Of a DNA stretch of 64,000 nucleotides, positions 26,755-36,094 are shown piece by piece. Location of the stretch: positions 1-64,000 of the forward strand of contig NZ_PIUM01000015.1 of assembly GCF_002845745.1 (NCBI RefSeq). The letters are read 5' to 3'. Positions within the stretch are counted from its first letter, which is position 1, and each line of letters starts with the position of its first letter. The notes beneath the pieces are model-generated. The model saw nothing but the letters and a program-made list of their open reading frames with translations, was not told the DNA's origin and made no database searches. This stretch comes from Telmatospirillum siberiense (GTDB lineage Bacteria > Pseudomonadota > Alphaproteobacteria > Rhodospirillales > Magnetospirillaceae). The translations under genes and the position numbers were made by a program.

Positions 26755-27855
26755 TCACACGTTGAACAGGAAGTGGAAGATATCTCCGTCCTGAACCAGG
26801 TATTCCTTGCCCTCCAGGCGCATCTTTCCGGCTTCCTTGGCGCCCGCCTCGCCGCCGCAGGCGATGAAGTCCTCGTAGGAGATGGTCTCGGCTCGGATAA
26901 AGCCGCGTTCGAAGTCGGTGTGGATGACGCCCGCCGCCTGTGGAGCCTTGAGTCCGCCGATCAACGTCCAGGCATGGGTTTCCTTGGGGCCGACGGTGAA
27001 GAAGGTAATCAGGTGCAACAGCTCGTATCCGGCACGGATGACCCGGGTAAGCCCGGTCTCCTCCAGGCCGAGCGCGCCCAGGAATTCGGCCTTCTCGGCC
27101 TCGTCCTGCAGCAGCGCCACCTCGGACTCGATGGCCGCCGAAACGACGACATGCGCCGCACCCTCGGCCTTCGCCTTGGCGGCGACCCGCTCGGAAAAGG
27201 CATTGCCGGTGGCGGCCGAGGCTTCCTCGACATTGCAAGCGTAAAGAACCGGCTTCGAGGTGAGCAGGCCCAGGGTTCGCAAGATGGCTCGTTCGTCCGC
27301 ATCGAACGGGACCGAGCGGGCCGGACGTCCTTCGCGCAGGGCCGCCAGAACCGGCTCCATGACATCGAGCTGGGTTTTCGATTCCTTGTCACCGCCCTTG
27401 GCCTTTTTTCCGGCGGCGACGACGCGGCGCTCCAGGCTGTCGAGATCGGCCAGCATCAGTTCCGTTTCGATGGTTTCGGCGTCGCGGACCGGATCGACCG
27501 ATCCTTCCACGTGGGTGATGTCCGAATCCTCGAAGCACCGCAGCACATGGACGATGGCGTCGACTTCACGGATATTGGCCAGGAACTGGTTGCCCAGGCC
27601 TTCGCCCCGACTCGCCCCGCGGACCAGGCCGGCGATGTCGACGAATTCGAGCTGAGTGGGGATTATCTTGGCCGATTTCGCCGCGGTGGAAAGCTTTTCG
27701 AGCCGGGGATCGGGCACCGCCACGCGGCCGACATTCGGCTCGATGGTGCAGAACGGGTAATTGGCGGCCTGTGCCGCCGCCGTCGACGTCAGGGCGTTGA
27801 ACAGCGTTGATTTGCCGACATTGGGAAGTCCCACGATTCCACAATTAAACCCCAT
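26755..27855 (-). CDS. ychF: Redox-regulated ATPase YchF (OLA1)
   Basis: 366 residues. An Obg-family P-loop ([14 protein letters not shown]), [20 protein letters not shown], and the G4 motif changed to NVEE instead of NKxD, which gives ATP rather than GTP specificity. A C-terminal TGS-like domain ends with [25 protein letters not shown]. It binds ribosomes and modulates stress responses. It overlaps pth by 11 nt; pth-ychF adjacency is widespread in bacteria. Confidence 0.96.
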   Translation of the reverse strand: MGFNCGIVGLPNVGKSTLFNALTSTAAAQAANYPFCTIEPNVGRVAVPDPRLEKLSTAAKSAKIIPTQLEFVDIAGLVRGASRGEGLGNQFLANIREVDAIVHVLRCFEDSDITHVEGSVDPVRDAETIETELMLADLDSLERRVVAAGKKAKGGDKESKTQLDVMEPVLAALREGRPARSVPFDADERAILRTLGLLTSKPVLYACNVEEASAATGNAFSERVAAKAKAEGAAHVVVSAAIESEVALLQDEAEKAEFLGALGLEETGLTRVIRAGYELLHLITFFTVGPKETHAWTLIGGLKAPQAAGVIHTDFERGFIRAETISYEDFIACGGEAGAKEAGKMRLEGKEYLVQDGDIFHFLFNV

Positions 27856-28459
27856 CAGGGCCTCCCATTGATTCGGATTTCGGTGGTTTCGGCGCGGGAA
27901 CCTCCTGCGCCAGTTTGGTGACGAAGCCGTTTTCGTTGCCGGCGACAAGCATGGGAAAATGCGTCGCTACGGCGTCGAGCAAAGGGCCCAGCCAGATCTC
28001 GTCGGCCTTGGCGAAGTCGCCCAGCACCCAGGGGGTGACCAGATCCCGATGGCCCGGATGGCCGATTCCCAAGCGGACGCGCCAATAATCGTTGCCGAGA
28101 TGCGCGTCGATACTTTTCAGCCCATTGTGTCCGCCGGCGCCACCGCCCTTTTTGACGCGAACTTTGCCGGGTGCCAAGTCCAGATCGTCATGCAAGACGA
28201 TGACCTGGTCGGGGGCGATCTTGTGAAAGCGGGCCGCCTCGGCTACCGCCTGGCCGGACAGGTTCATGAAGGTCTCGGGCTTCAAGGCCAGGATCTTCTC
28301 GCCGTCGATCGTGCCTTCGGCCACATGCCCGTGGAATTTCGAGCGCCAGGATCCAAAGGAATGGCGGCGGACGATTCCGTCCGCCGCCATAAAGCCGACA
28401 TTGTGGCGATTCCGGGCGTAGTTCCCACCAGGGTTGCCCAGCCCCACCAACAAAAGCAT
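27845..28459 (-). CDS. pth: Peptidyl-tRNA hydrolase
   Basis: 204 residues; releases peptides from prematurely dropped peptidyl-tRNA. Catalytic and binding residues are in [18 protein letters not shown] (catalytic His), [37 protein letters not shown] and [10 protein letters not shown]. The C-terminal tail is Pro/Lys-rich and longer than in E. coli. It starts 3 nt after rplY. Confidence 0.96.
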   Translation of the reverse strand: MLLLVGLGNPGGNYARNRHNVGFMAADGIVRRHSFGSWRSKFHGHVAEGTIDGEKILALKPETFMNLSGQAVAEAARFHKIAPDQVIVLHDDLDLAPGKVRVKKGGGAGGHNGLKSIDAHLGNDYWRVRLGIGHPGHRDLVTPWVLGDFAKADEIWLGPLLDAVATHFPMLVAGNENGFVTKLAQEVPAPKPPKSESMGGPDGV

Positions 28460-28462
28460 GGC

Positions 28463-29122
28463 TTAGCTGGCCGGCTTTTCGCCGGTAGCCTCGGGCGCCG
28501 CGGCCGCTGAGGCCGCCGCAGCGGCAGCCGCTTCTTCCGCTTCCGCAGCTGCGGCCACGGTCGGGGCGGCGATGGTGGCGATCGTCTGATCCTTTTCGTG
28601 CGTCACGACGCTCACGCCCTCGGGCAGCTTGATCGTGGACAGATGGATCGAGGCGCCGATGTCGAGTCCGGTCAGATCGACGACCAGTTCGCTCGGAATG
28701 GCGATGGCCGGGGCGATGATCTCCAACTCGTGGGCGACCACGTTCAACACGCCGCCGCGCTTCAGGCCGGTCGACTTGTCCTGGTTGCTGAAGTGCACCG
28801 GAATGTGCACGTGAACCTTCGATTCGGCGCTGATGCGCAGAAAGTCGACGTGCAGCGGCTGATCGCTGACGGGGTGGCACTGAACGTCACGGCACAGGAC
28901 ACGCTCGGTCTTGCCGCCGACGCTGACATCGAACAGGCGGCTCAGGAAGCCGGGCTTGTTCATTTCAGCCCACAACACGCGGGGGCTGACGGCGATGGAA
29001 ATCGGGGATTGCTTGTTGCCGTAGATGACGCCGGGGATAAGACCCTGACGGCGGGTTTCACGGGCGGCCCCCTTTCCGGCCCGATCACGCGCCTCGACGC
29101 TGATGCTGGTAATTTCGCTCAT
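28463..29122 (-). CDS. rplY: 50S ribosomal protein L25 (bL25, CTC form)
   Basis: 219 residues: an N-terminal 5S-rRNA-binding L25 domain (ARDRAGKGAARETRRQGLIPGVIYG) followed by the TL5/CTC C-terminal domain and an Ala/Glu-rich low-complexity tail. It binds 5S rRNA and is linked to stress. It leads the rplY-pth-ychF-speB block. A small hairpin (GGCGTCG/CGACGCC, 29145-29171) lies in its leader. Confidence 0.95.
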   Translation of the reverse strand: MSEITSISVEARDRAGKGAARETRRQGLIPGVIYGNKQSPISIAVSPRVLWAEMNKPGFLSRLFDVSVGGKTERVLCRDVQCHPVSDQPLHVDFLRISAESKVHVHIPVHFSNQDKSTGLKRGGVLNVVAHELEIIAPAIAIPSELVVDLTGLDIGASIHLSTIKLPEGVSVVTHEKDQTIATIAAPTVAAAAEAEEAAAAAAASAAAAPEATGEKPAS

Positions 29123-29250
29123 CGAAACTCTCCAATAGAAAAGCGGCGTCGCCTCCAGGGGTGCCGACGCCGGGAACGGGAGTGTTTACACCTCCGGACG
29201 ATGCTTTTCAAGCCTCGCCCGGAGTCTCTTTCGAGTGCTCCCTGGGGCGC

Positions 29251-29552
29251 GTGGACATTCAGACGGCCGGGGGCGCCTTAAGGCTCTCCCGTTGCCTCCG
29301 GTTCTCCGATGGCATGAACGGAAACTCCGGCTTTTGATGAACCACCAAGGCACCAAGGCACCAAGGCGTCTTTCGGACCATCCGGTGGCGGCCAATCCGC
29401 GCCGCAGGCATTCGTCCGCCAGCCGATGACGGGACGGGAAAAGGCCAGTGGCACACTCCGCCACCTTGGTGTCTTGGTGGTTCATCAAAAGCCGGAACGC
29501 ACCGGAACGATCAAGAGGACGAAATACATCCGGCCAATTGCCGAATGTCCAC
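29251..29552. repeat. About 300-bp imperfect palindromic element
   Basis: Outer arms GTGGACATTC...GGCCGG (29251-29270) and its inverse (about 29530-29552), and inner arms at 29327-29358 and 29464-29495 that match in 31 of 32 positions in inverted orientation (CCGGCTTTTGATGAACCACC plus ACCAAGGCACCAAGG). The inner arms carry the short tandem motif CACCAAGG. No transposase is present. It looks like a mobile non-autonomous element or a large hairpin repeat; short ORFs in it are repeat translations, not genes. Confidence 0.7.
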
Positions 29553-29564
29553 ATGCCCTAAAGT

Positions 29565-29763
29565 GCCGGGCGCCAGCATCCGCCGGCTTGGCTTACGCGC
29601 CAACGGTGGCGCGGGGGCTCAACGGCCCAGTCGCGGGAAAGCCCGCTCCGGTTTTATATATTTAGTCCCTCAGGCGCCGGGCGCCAGCATCCGCCGGCTT
29701 GGCTTACGCGCCAACGGTGGCGCGGGGCCTCAACGGCCCAGTCGCGGGAAAGCCCGCTCCGGT
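29565..29763. repeat. Two 88-bp direct repeats, period 111 bp
   Basis: Copy 1 is 29565-29652 and copy 2 is 29676-29763. They differ at one position (GGGGGCTC versus GGGGCCTC). Each copy contains two small inverted repeats, GCGCCA-acgg-TGGCGC and GCGGG-aaag-CCCGC, so each can fold. The spacer holds TTTTATATATTTAG. With the palindrome upstream this fills the 676-nt gap between rplY and prs; bases 29123-29250 are the rplY leader. Confidence 0.9.
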
Positions 29764-29798
29764 GCTCATTTGCTATATTGTGCGAAAAATCGGTCTAA

Positions 29799-30731
29799 TT
29801 AGTCAAACAGACTTGAAACCGAACGTTCTTCGCTGATGCGCTGGATGCTCTCGGCCATCAGGGGGGCGATGGAGATCTGGCGCATGTTATGGGCTTGCTG
29901 GACCGCTTCCGTCGCCTGGATCGAATCCGTGGTCACCAACGCCTCCAGCGGCGAATTGGTCACGCGCGCCACCGCGCCACCCGACAGCACGCCGTGGGTG
30001 ACATAGGCCGAAACCGATGTGGCGCCCGCCTTGATCAAGGCTTCAGCGGCATTACAGAGGGTTCCCGCGGAATCGACGATATCGTCGATCAGAATACAGC
30101 GTCGGCCGCGGACGTCGCCGATGATGTTCATCACCTCGGAAACGCCGGCCCGCTCACGCCGCTTGTCGATGATGGCGAGATCGGCGTCCAACCGCCGAGC
30201 GATGGCGCGGGCACGCACCACGCCGCCGACGTCCGGGGAGACGATCATCAGATCGTCGCCCTGGAAATGATGGGTGATGTCGTTGGTGAACACCGGGGCG
30301 GCGTAGAGATTGTCGAGGGGAATGTCGAAGAAGCCTTGGATCTGCCCCGAATGCAGATCCAGCGTGACCACGCGGTCCGCGCCTGCGCTGGTGATCAGAT
30401 TGGCGACCAGCTTGGCCGATATCGGTGTGCGGGGACCGGACTTGCGATCCTGGCGGGCATAGCCGAAATAGGGCACCACGGCGGTGATGCGCCGGGCAGA
30501 ACCGCGCCGCAGGGCATCCAGCGTCACCAGCAGTTCCATCAGATTGTCGTTGGCCGGGAAGCTGGTCGACTGCACGACGAAGACATCTTCGCCACGGACG
30601 TTCTCATGGACCTCGACGAAGACCTCCATATCGGAAAAGCGTCTAACGCTGGCCGAGGTCAGGGCGAGATTGAGATAGCTGGAGATAGCTTCGGCGAGCG
30701 GCCGGTTACTATTGCAGGCGAGAATTTTCAT
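29799..30731 (-). CDS. prs: Ribose-phosphate pyrophosphokinase
   Basis: 310 residues; makes PRPP from ribose-5-phosphate and ATP for purine, pyrimidine, His, Trp and NAD synthesis. Motifs: [45 protein letters not shown] and the PRPP loop [17 protein letters not shown]. Full length, class I. A GGGCCGG/CCGGCCC hairpin (30787-30810) lies between it and the lipoprotein gene upstream. Confidence 0.97.
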   Translation of the reverse strand: MKILACNSNRPLAEAISSYLNLALTSASVRRFSDMEVFVEVHENVRGEDVFVVQSTSFPANDNLMELLVTLDALRRGSARRITAVVPYFGYARQDRKSGPRTPISAKLVANLITSAGADRVVTLDLHSGQIQGFFDIPLDNLYAAPVFTNDITHHFQGDDLMIVSPDVGGVVRARAIARRLDADLAIIDKRRERAGVSEVMNIIGDVRGRRCILIDDIVDSAGTLCNAAEALIKAGATSVSAYVTHGVLSGGAVARVTNSPLEALVTTDSIQATEAVQQAHNMRQISIAPLMAESIQRISEERSVSSLFD

Positions 30732-30894
30732 AGGGAATCCTGCGGGCTTAGCCGAAGTGATTGCGAAACGTCACGATGTGTGAAGTGGGCCGGAATGTAA
30801 CAGCCGGCCCGGACGATGTAAACGGCATTTGGATGTCCGTTCCGTCGGCCGGCCGCGCGGCAGCTTTGATGACAACGCATGGGGCCGCCCCGGT

Positions 30895-31773
30895 TTAGGG
30901 CTCTGGCGGCGTTTGAGGCCGCTGACTGCGGATCACCTCGGCGATGCCGTCGGCACCGGCTTCGGCGATATCGCGCAGCAGCGCCGCGAGTGGTCCCAGC
31001 AAGCGCTCCTGGGCGACGGGGCTGCTCTGCGAAACGGTTCCGAGGTCATGTCCCTTCGCGTCACGCACCGTCCAGTCGATGCTCACCATTGCCTGGCCGC
31101 CGGTGGTCGGCCCGATCCGCAGAAGGCCGGTGACGACGAAGGCCGCCTGACCGGAGACGACGGCGAGGCCCTTCAGGCCGAGGGCCCGGGCCATGGCCCG
31201 GGACAGGGCGTCGCCATCGAAGTCGGCAGGGGCCTTGACCGTCCATACGGCCACCTTCGGAGCGGCTTCCAAATCCCTGGTTCCCGAATCGTCGCCGCGC
31301 AACGCATGGATGACGGCGCGTGTGGCGCTCTGCACGAATTGGGGATTCCGGGCGGGATCGATCGATCCCGGTGGCAGCGGTTGGCGGAATTCGCCGATCA
31401 TCCGGCCGTCGCCGTCGATGATCTGCCAGATCAACTGGACGGTACCGTTTTCACTGCGGATCTTGCCGGACAGGGAGAGAAAACCGTCACCGGCGCTTTC
31501 CGGGCTGGCGGCGATATCTTCTTGATTCAACGTTTGGATCAGCGCTTCGGCCAGTCCCGGCGCCCCGTCGATTCGGCGGACGGCCAGAGGAGCCAGGGCG
31601 CGTTGATCGCTTACCAGCGCATTGACTTTTTCATGGGCAAACGGGCGGGGAAGCGGGCCGCACGCCGCTGTCGACGCGGCCAACAACAGCATCGCCCAAA
31701 GGGGCTGGATCGCAATCCGGCGGCGGCCGCGACGGTGAGCGTGACCGAGGACAGCCGTCACGGGGGGGGGCAT
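30895..31773 (-). CDS. Periplasmic lipoprotein of unknown function
   Basis: 292 residues with a basic N-terminus (HRRGRRRIAIQ), hydrophobic stretch and lipobox AASTAAC (Cys about 38). The mature protein (AVRRIDGAPGLAEALIQTLNQEDI... GDGFLSLSGKIRSENGTVQLIWQIIDGDGRMIGEF) resembles periplasmic proteins with repeated beta domains, but I cannot name a family. The ATG is followed at once by nine C residues (codons 2-4, Pro-Pro-Pro). A GTG after the tract is an alternative start. It begins 8 nt after the pgeF stop, at the end of the hldD-lgt-midA-pgeF run. Confidence 0.75.
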   Translation of the reverse strand: MPPPVTAVLGHAHRRGRRRIAIQPLWAMLLLAASTAACGPLPRPFAHEKVNALVSDQRALAPLAVRRIDGAPGLAEALIQTLNQEDIAASPESAGDGFLSLSGKIRSENGTVQLIWQIIDGDGRMIGEFRQPLPPGSIDPARNPQFVQSATRAVIHALRGDDSGTRDLEAAPKVAVWTVKAPADFDGDALSRAMARALGLKGLAVVSGQAAFVVTGLLRIGPTTGGQAMVSIDWTVRDAKGHDLGTVSQSSPVAQERLLGPLAALLRDIAEAGADGIAEVIRSQRPQTPPEP

Positions 31774-31781
31774 GGGCTCCG

Positions 31782-32564
31782 TCAGCGTTCCAGCACGATG
31801 ACCGACAACATGCGGCCGAAGTCCTTCTCACCCTTCAGCCTCGATCGCCGATAGCTGAAAAAGCGGCCTTCTTCACGGAAAGTGTCGCAGGGCGTGCGGG
31901 CGACATCGATTACTGAAAGCTTGGCCAAGCGGCGCGCGAGATAGCCGGGCAGGTCAAAGTAGAAGTGTCCCTCCCGTGCGGCAGGCGCGAAGAAAAAGTG
32001 GTTATCGGGATCGTCGGCGAGGAAGGGGGCCGGGAATTCGGGGCCCACCTCGTAGGAGCGATGGGCGATGCAGGGGCCCACGGCGGCGGCGATGCGTGAA
32101 GCCTTGGCGCCCATTTTGATCATCGCGGCGACGGTATTGTCGAGAACGCCCCCCAGGGCTCCCCGCCACCCGGCATGGGCCGCTCCGATGATATTGGCGC
32201 GGGGATCGGCCAGGAGGACCGGGGCACAGTCCGCCGTCAGGATGCCCAGAGCCACGCCGGCACGGTTGGTGACCATCGCATCGGCCGGTGCCTGCGGGGC
32301 GTCGGGCGCCCAGTTGTCGTCGATCACGACGACACGGTCGGTATGCTCCTGGCGCACGGTGACCAGCGACTGCGGTTCGATATCGAGTTGGGCGAGAGCC
32401 CTGGTCCGGTTGGCGATCACCCGTTCGGGATCGTCCTCCGAATTCAGGCCACAGTTGAGCGAAAGATAGTTTCCTTCGGAAACACCGCCTTCGCGGGTGA
32501 AGAAGCCATGCCGGATGCGCAAGACTTCATTGAGGGTGGATAGGGTGATCATTCCCGGATGCAT
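31782..32564 (-). CDS. pgeF: Peptidoglycan editing factor PgeF / YfiH (laccase-domain) protein
   Basis: 260 residues from ATG 32564 (32552 also possible; neither has a good ribosome-binding site). Cu-oxidase_4 / DUF152 family: IRHGFFTREGGVSEG, TADCAPVLL, AAHAGWRGALGGVL and AVGPCIAHRSYEVG supply the His/Cys metal site. Members act on purine nucleosides in vitro, and E. coli YfiH corrects misincorporated amino acids in peptidoglycan precursors. It starts 5 nt after the midA stop. Confidence 0.92.
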   Translation of the reverse strand: MHPGMITLSTLNEVLRIRHGFFTREGGVSEGNYLSLNCGLNSEDDPERVIANRTRALAQLDIEPQSLVTVRQEHTDRVVVIDDNWAPDAPQAPADAMVTNRAGVALGILTADCAPVLLADPRANIIGAAHAGWRGALGGVLDNTVAAMIKMGAKASRIAAAVGPCIAHRSYEVGPEFPAPFLADDPDNHFFFAPAAREGHFYFDLPGYLARRLAKLSVIDVARTPCDTFREEGRFFSYRRSRLKGEKDFGRMLSVIVLER

Positions 32565-32569
32565 CGTAT

Positions 32570-33619
32570 TCAACGGACAAATCCTGGCGGGGTGGGCAAC
32601 CCGGGATGGGTTAAAGCCCTTACTTTGAATAGGGTGCCCATTCCTGAGGGTTCTATCAAGCGCCGACATGCGCTGGCGACCATATCTGCCTTTTGGGGGG
32701 TGCCGGATATCAGACGATCGGCACGTAATTCTATGCCGAGGGAACGTAAAAAGGCACCTTGCGTCGTCACGTCGGTCGCTGCGGCCGGTTTGGCCGCTTC
32801 GGCCAGGGCCTGAAAATCGACATGTGCGGTCAAATCGGCTTCTCCCGGATCGTCTAGAACGTCAGTGGTGCTATGGCCTTTGACCGCCTGCAATGTATCG
32901 CCGACAGCCGTGGCCGAATGGCCATAGTCGATGATTAAGGCGGCGCCGGGCTGTTCGGTCAAGCGTTGACCTATCCATCGGGCGATATCGCGTGCGGGTT
33001 TATTGATTTCGAAAATGTCGCCGTCCTTGGCCAGAGGGGCCTCGATGGCGGCGATGGGGCCGTCGGTGAACGCCAGGTGATGGCCGTCCCTGCCGATCCG
33101 GCGTTCGTGCCAGCCATTGCCCCGCCTCACATATTGACTGATCGGCAGCGCGTCGAAAAATTCATTGGCCAGCAGTAAAACGGGGCCCTCGGGCAAATCG
33201 CGGATATCTTCCAGCCAGACGACGTGAGCGTCGCGCAGCGTTTCGCGCTGGGCGGCCTTCAGGACCGGGCTGATTTCCACCAGATGTATGTTCAGCGCGC
33301 GTCGAAAGGCCGGGACCATTTCGGCGGCCCGCAGGAAATCGCTCATCAAGGTGCCTCGGCCGGGGCCCAGTTCGGCGAGAACGACGGCGCCCGGCGATCC
33401 CATCGATTGCCAGACCGCCGATGCCCACAGGCCCAACAGTTCGCCGAACATCTGGCTGATTTCCGGCGCGGTGACGAAGTCACCCGCGGAGCCCAGGGGA
33501 TCTTTGCGGACGTAATAGCCCCATTGCGGATGGGCCAGGCACGCCCCCATGTAGTCCGCCACGGCAAGTGGTCCCTCGGCGTCTATTCGCGCAAACAGCC
33601 AATCCGCAAGGGCGGTCAT
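32570..33619 (-). CDS. MidA/NDUFAF7-type SAM-dependent methyltransferase
   Basis: 349 residues from ATG 33619 (ATGA overlap with lgt). SAM-site motifs are VVLAELGPGRGTLMSDFLRA and HLVEISPVL, followed by LLANEFFDALPISQYV, the hallmark of the DUF185/MidA family. Mitochondrial NDUFAF7 symmetrically dimethylates an Arg of complex I NDUFS2; the bacterial substrate is not established. The longer upstream reading frame is an antisense shadow of lgt. Confidence 0.92.
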   Translation of the reverse strand: MTALADWLFARIDAEGPLAVADYMGACLAHPQWGYYVRKDPLGSAGDFVTAPEISQMFGELLGLWASAVWQSMGSPGAVVLAELGPGRGTLMSDFLRAAEMVPAFRRALNIHLVEISPVLKAAQRETLRDAHVVWLEDIRDLPEGPVLLLANEFFDALPISQYVRRGNGWHERRIGRDGHHLAFTDGPIAAIEAPLAKDGDIFEINKPARDIARWIGQRLTEQPGAALIIDYGHSATAVGDTLQAVKGHSTTDVLDDPGEADLTAHVDFQALAEAAKPAAATDVTTQGAFLRSLGIELRADRLISGTPQKADMVASACRRLIEPSGMGTLFKVRALTHPGLPTPPGFVR

Positions 33620-34410
33620 GTCGGCTGTTTCGCCCTGGCCATCAGAAGGGCGCCGACGACGAGCAGCGGCAGTGACAACAATTGGCCCATGGTCGCGCCG
33701 CCCCACAGGAAGCCCAGATTGGCGTCCGGCTGACGGAAAAATTCGCCGACGATCCGCGCCAGACCGTAACCGGTGAGAAAGGCGCCCGACAGGAAGCCGG
33801 AGCGCAACCGCAGCGACGTCTGGCGCCAAAGGATATGCATCACGACCAGCAGCACCAGTCCTTCCAGGCCCGCCTCGTAAAGCTGGCTGGGATGGCGGGC
33901 GACAGGGCCGCCTCCCGGGAAGATCATTGCCCAGGGCAGGTCCTCGGGCGCCGGGCGTCCGAACAGTTCGCCATTGACGAAATTGGCGATCCGTCCGAAC
34001 AGCAGCCCCATCGGAACCACGGTGCAAATGACGTCGCCTACGGCGAGGAGATGGAGCCGGTTGCGTCTGGAGAACAGCACGATGGCCGCAATTACCCCCA
34101 ACGCACCGCCATGGAAGGACATCCCTCCTTGCCAGACCATCAGGGTTTCCAGCGGATTCGCCAGGTAATAGAGCGGTTTGTAGAACAGGACATATCCCAG
34201 CCTGCCGCCCAGCACCACGCCGGCGGTCGCCCAGACGAGGAAGTCATCCACCTGTTCGAGGGTCATGGCGAATGGTGGCTTGCCGACCAGCCAGCGTGTA
34301 TATCGCCACCCTCCGATCAGGCCGACGATGTAGGCCACGGCGTACCAACGAATGGCGAATGGCCCGATTCTGACCATCGCCGGATCGATTGCGGGAAATT
34401 GCAGCGCCAT
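33616..34410 (-). CDS. lgt: Prolipoprotein diacylglyceryl transferase
   Basis: 264 residues, seven membrane helices. The Lgt signature GRIANFVNGELFGRP and the HGGALG region are present, with catalytic Arg/His residues nearby (ARHPSQLYE). It adds diacylglycerol to the lipobox Cys of preprolipoproteins, including BamB and the two lipoproteins in this window. It directly follows hldD with no gap. Confidence 0.97.
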   Translation of the reverse strand: MALQFPAIDPAMVRIGPFAIRWYAVAYIVGLIGGWRYTRWLVGKPPFAMTLEQVDDFLVWATAGVVLGGRLGYVLFYKPLYYLANPLETLMVWQGGMSFHGGALGVIAAIVLFSRRNRLHLLAVGDVICTVVPMGLLFGRIANFVNGELFGRPAPEDLPWAMIFPGGGPVARHPSQLYEAGLEGLVLLVVMHILWRQTSLRLRSGFLSGAFLTGYGLARIVGEFFRQPDANLGFLWGGATMGQLLSLPLLVVGALLMARAKQPT

Positions 34411-35397
34411 TTAGCGATACCGGTCCTTGCTCGCGAGGTAGCGCGTGACATAGGCGGTCACCCCCTCCTCCAGCGAGGTGAAGGGCTTCGTGTAGCCGGC
34501 CGCGCGCAGGCGATCCATCTTGGCTTCGGTGAAATACTGGTAGTTCGTCCGGATGTTGGCCGGCGTATCGACGAACTTGATATAGGGCTCCTTGCCGACG
34601 GCGCGGTAAACCGCCGACGCGAGGTCGACGAACGTCCGTGCCTTGCCGGAACCGAGATTGAATAGTCCGTTGATCTCGGGATGATCGAGCAGCCACATCA
34701 TCACATCGGCGACGTCGCCCACCCAGATGAAGTCGCGCTTCTGGCCACCGTCCGGATAATCGGGATGATGCGAGCGGAACAGGTGGGCCGGGGCGCCGGC
34801 GTCGGCATGCGGATAGATCTGGGCCACCACGCTTTGCTGACTGCCCTTGTGATATTCGTTGGGACCGTAGACGTTGAAGAACTTCAAGCCGGCCCACTGC
34901 GGCGGCATCGGCTTCTTTTCTTCGATCTTGCGGGCAACGCGGCGGTCGAACAGATGCTTGCTCCAGCCGTAGGCGTTGAGAGGTTGCAAAAGCGAAAGCG
35001 CCGCCGTGTTGCCGCTGTCTTCGAAGCCGTGCGTCCCGTCGCCGTAGGTCGCGGCGGAGGAGGCGTAGATGATCCTTACCTGATTGCGCGTGCACCAGGC
35101 GAACAGCGCCAGGGAAAGATTGAAGTTATTGGCAACGATCAGGTCGGCGTTGGTTTCCGTGGTCGTCGATACCGCTCCCATATGGAAGACGGCCTTGATC
35201 CTCGTCTTGTTGGCCTCGAGGAAATCGAACATCTGTTCGGGATGCACGACGTCGGACAGTTCGCGCTTGGCGATGTTGCGCCATTTCTCATTGCTGCGCA
35301 GCCGGTCGCAGACGACAAGGGGGCCATCTCCGCGCTGTTCGAGAGCCGCGAGCACATTGGAGCCGATAAAGCCGGCGCCGCCTGTAACGAAATACAT
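34411..35397 (-). CDS. hldD: ADP-L-glycero-D-manno-heptose 6-epimerase
   Basis: 328 residues from ATG 35397. Extended SDR with FVTGGAGFIGSNV, VFHMGAVSTTTETN (family-specific), the catalytic Tyr-x3-Lys (YGWSK) and KFFNVYGPNEYHKG. It makes the heptose precursor of the LPS inner core, so the cell has a heptose-containing outer membrane. First gene of the hldD-lgt-midA-pgeF block. Confidence 0.96.
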   Translation of the reverse strand: MYFVTGGAGFIGSNVLAALEQRGDGPLVVCDRLRSNEKWRNIAKRELSDVVHPEQMFDFLEANKTRIKAVFHMGAVSTTTETNADLIVANNFNLSLALFAWCTRNQVRIIYASSAATYGDGTHGFEDSGNTAALSLLQPLNAYGWSKHLFDRRVARKIEEKKPMPPQWAGLKFFNVYGPNEYHKGSQQSVVAQIYPHADAGAPAHLFRSHHPDYPDGGQKRDFIWVGDVADVMMWLLDHPEINGLFNLGSGKARTFVDLASAVYRAVGKEPYIKFVDTPANIRTNYQYFTEAKMDRLRAAGYTKPFTSLEEGVTAYVTRYLASKDRYR

Positions 35398-35545
35398 GAG
35401 CCGTTCCCATGTCACTAAAATCTGGATTCGTTATAGGCTCGCCGTGGTGCGGCAACAAGCGTCGTTACGCGACGCGAAGGTATAACGTTGCGTCTGGCGA
35501 CGACGCTTCCCATAATGCGCAAAGTTTTCTCGATAGGTGACCAGC

Positions 35546-35869
35546 ATGCAGACCGACAATCGACTCTTCGACGATCTCGCCAGAATGGCGGGTGGCGCCC
35601 TCAATGCCCTGACGGGGTTGAAGACTGAAATCGAAGGGCTGGTCCGCCAACAGCTCGAGCATTTCGTCGGCAATTTGCACCTCGTAACGCGCGAAGAATT
35701 CGAAGCCGTGCAGGCTCTGGCCGCCAAGGCGCGCGACGAACAGGAAAATCAGGCCATCAGGTTGCAGCAGCTTGAAGAAGAATTAGCTGCTCTTAAATCG
35801 GGTTCTATCTCTTTGTCCGCCAAGCCGGCGAAGAAAATCAAAGCCGATGATTCCGAGAAAACGGAATGA
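35546..35869 (+). CDS. ubiK: Accessory factor UbiK family protein
   Basis: 107 residues (ATG 35546 after AGGTGA). N-terminal amphipathic region (LFDDLARMAGGALNALTGLKTEIEGLVRQQLEHFV), the conserved LVTREEFEAVQALAAKAR, then a coiled coil (QLEEELAALK) and a Lys-rich tail. This is the BMFP/YqiC (UbiK) family, which helps the Ubi complex in aerobic ubiquinone synthesis. It is divergent from hldD. Confidence 0.9.
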   Translation: MQTDNRLFDDLARMAGGALNALTGLKTEIEGLVRQQLEHFVGNLHLVTREEFEAVQALAAKARDEQENQAIRLQQLEEELAALKSGSISLSAKPAKKIKADDSEKTE

Positions 35870-35939
35870 CATCAACTGTCGATTGCTGTTGTTCGTCGTT
35901 TTTTGCTGTCATTGTTTCTTGTTTGTGACTTTTCGAATT

Positions 35940-35948
35940 TTATCCACA
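35940..35948 (+). promoter_or_regulatory. Single consensus DnaA box
   Basis: TTATCCACA, an exact DnaA-box consensus, in a 225-nt AT-rich gap between ubiK and ybjN. One box alone does not make an origin; it may be chance or a DnaA-controlled promoter for ybjN-proC. Confidence 0.4.
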
Positions 35949-36094
35949 GCAAAGCAGAGCCTGGGGGCGATTAATTCTTGCGCTGGCGAGAATCGCTCTA
36001 TAAGCTACTGCTTGTGCTACATTGGGGCAGGTGCACAAGATCTTCGGTTCCTGCCTTGGCCGCTACCCACGACAGGTAAAAGGAGGTCGCGGGC

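Noticed and set aside
29426-29802. Small ORFs of 79 and 85 codons in the repeat region
   Set aside because: They are translations of the palindrome and the 88-bp repeats in arbitrary frames; no ribosome-binding sites.
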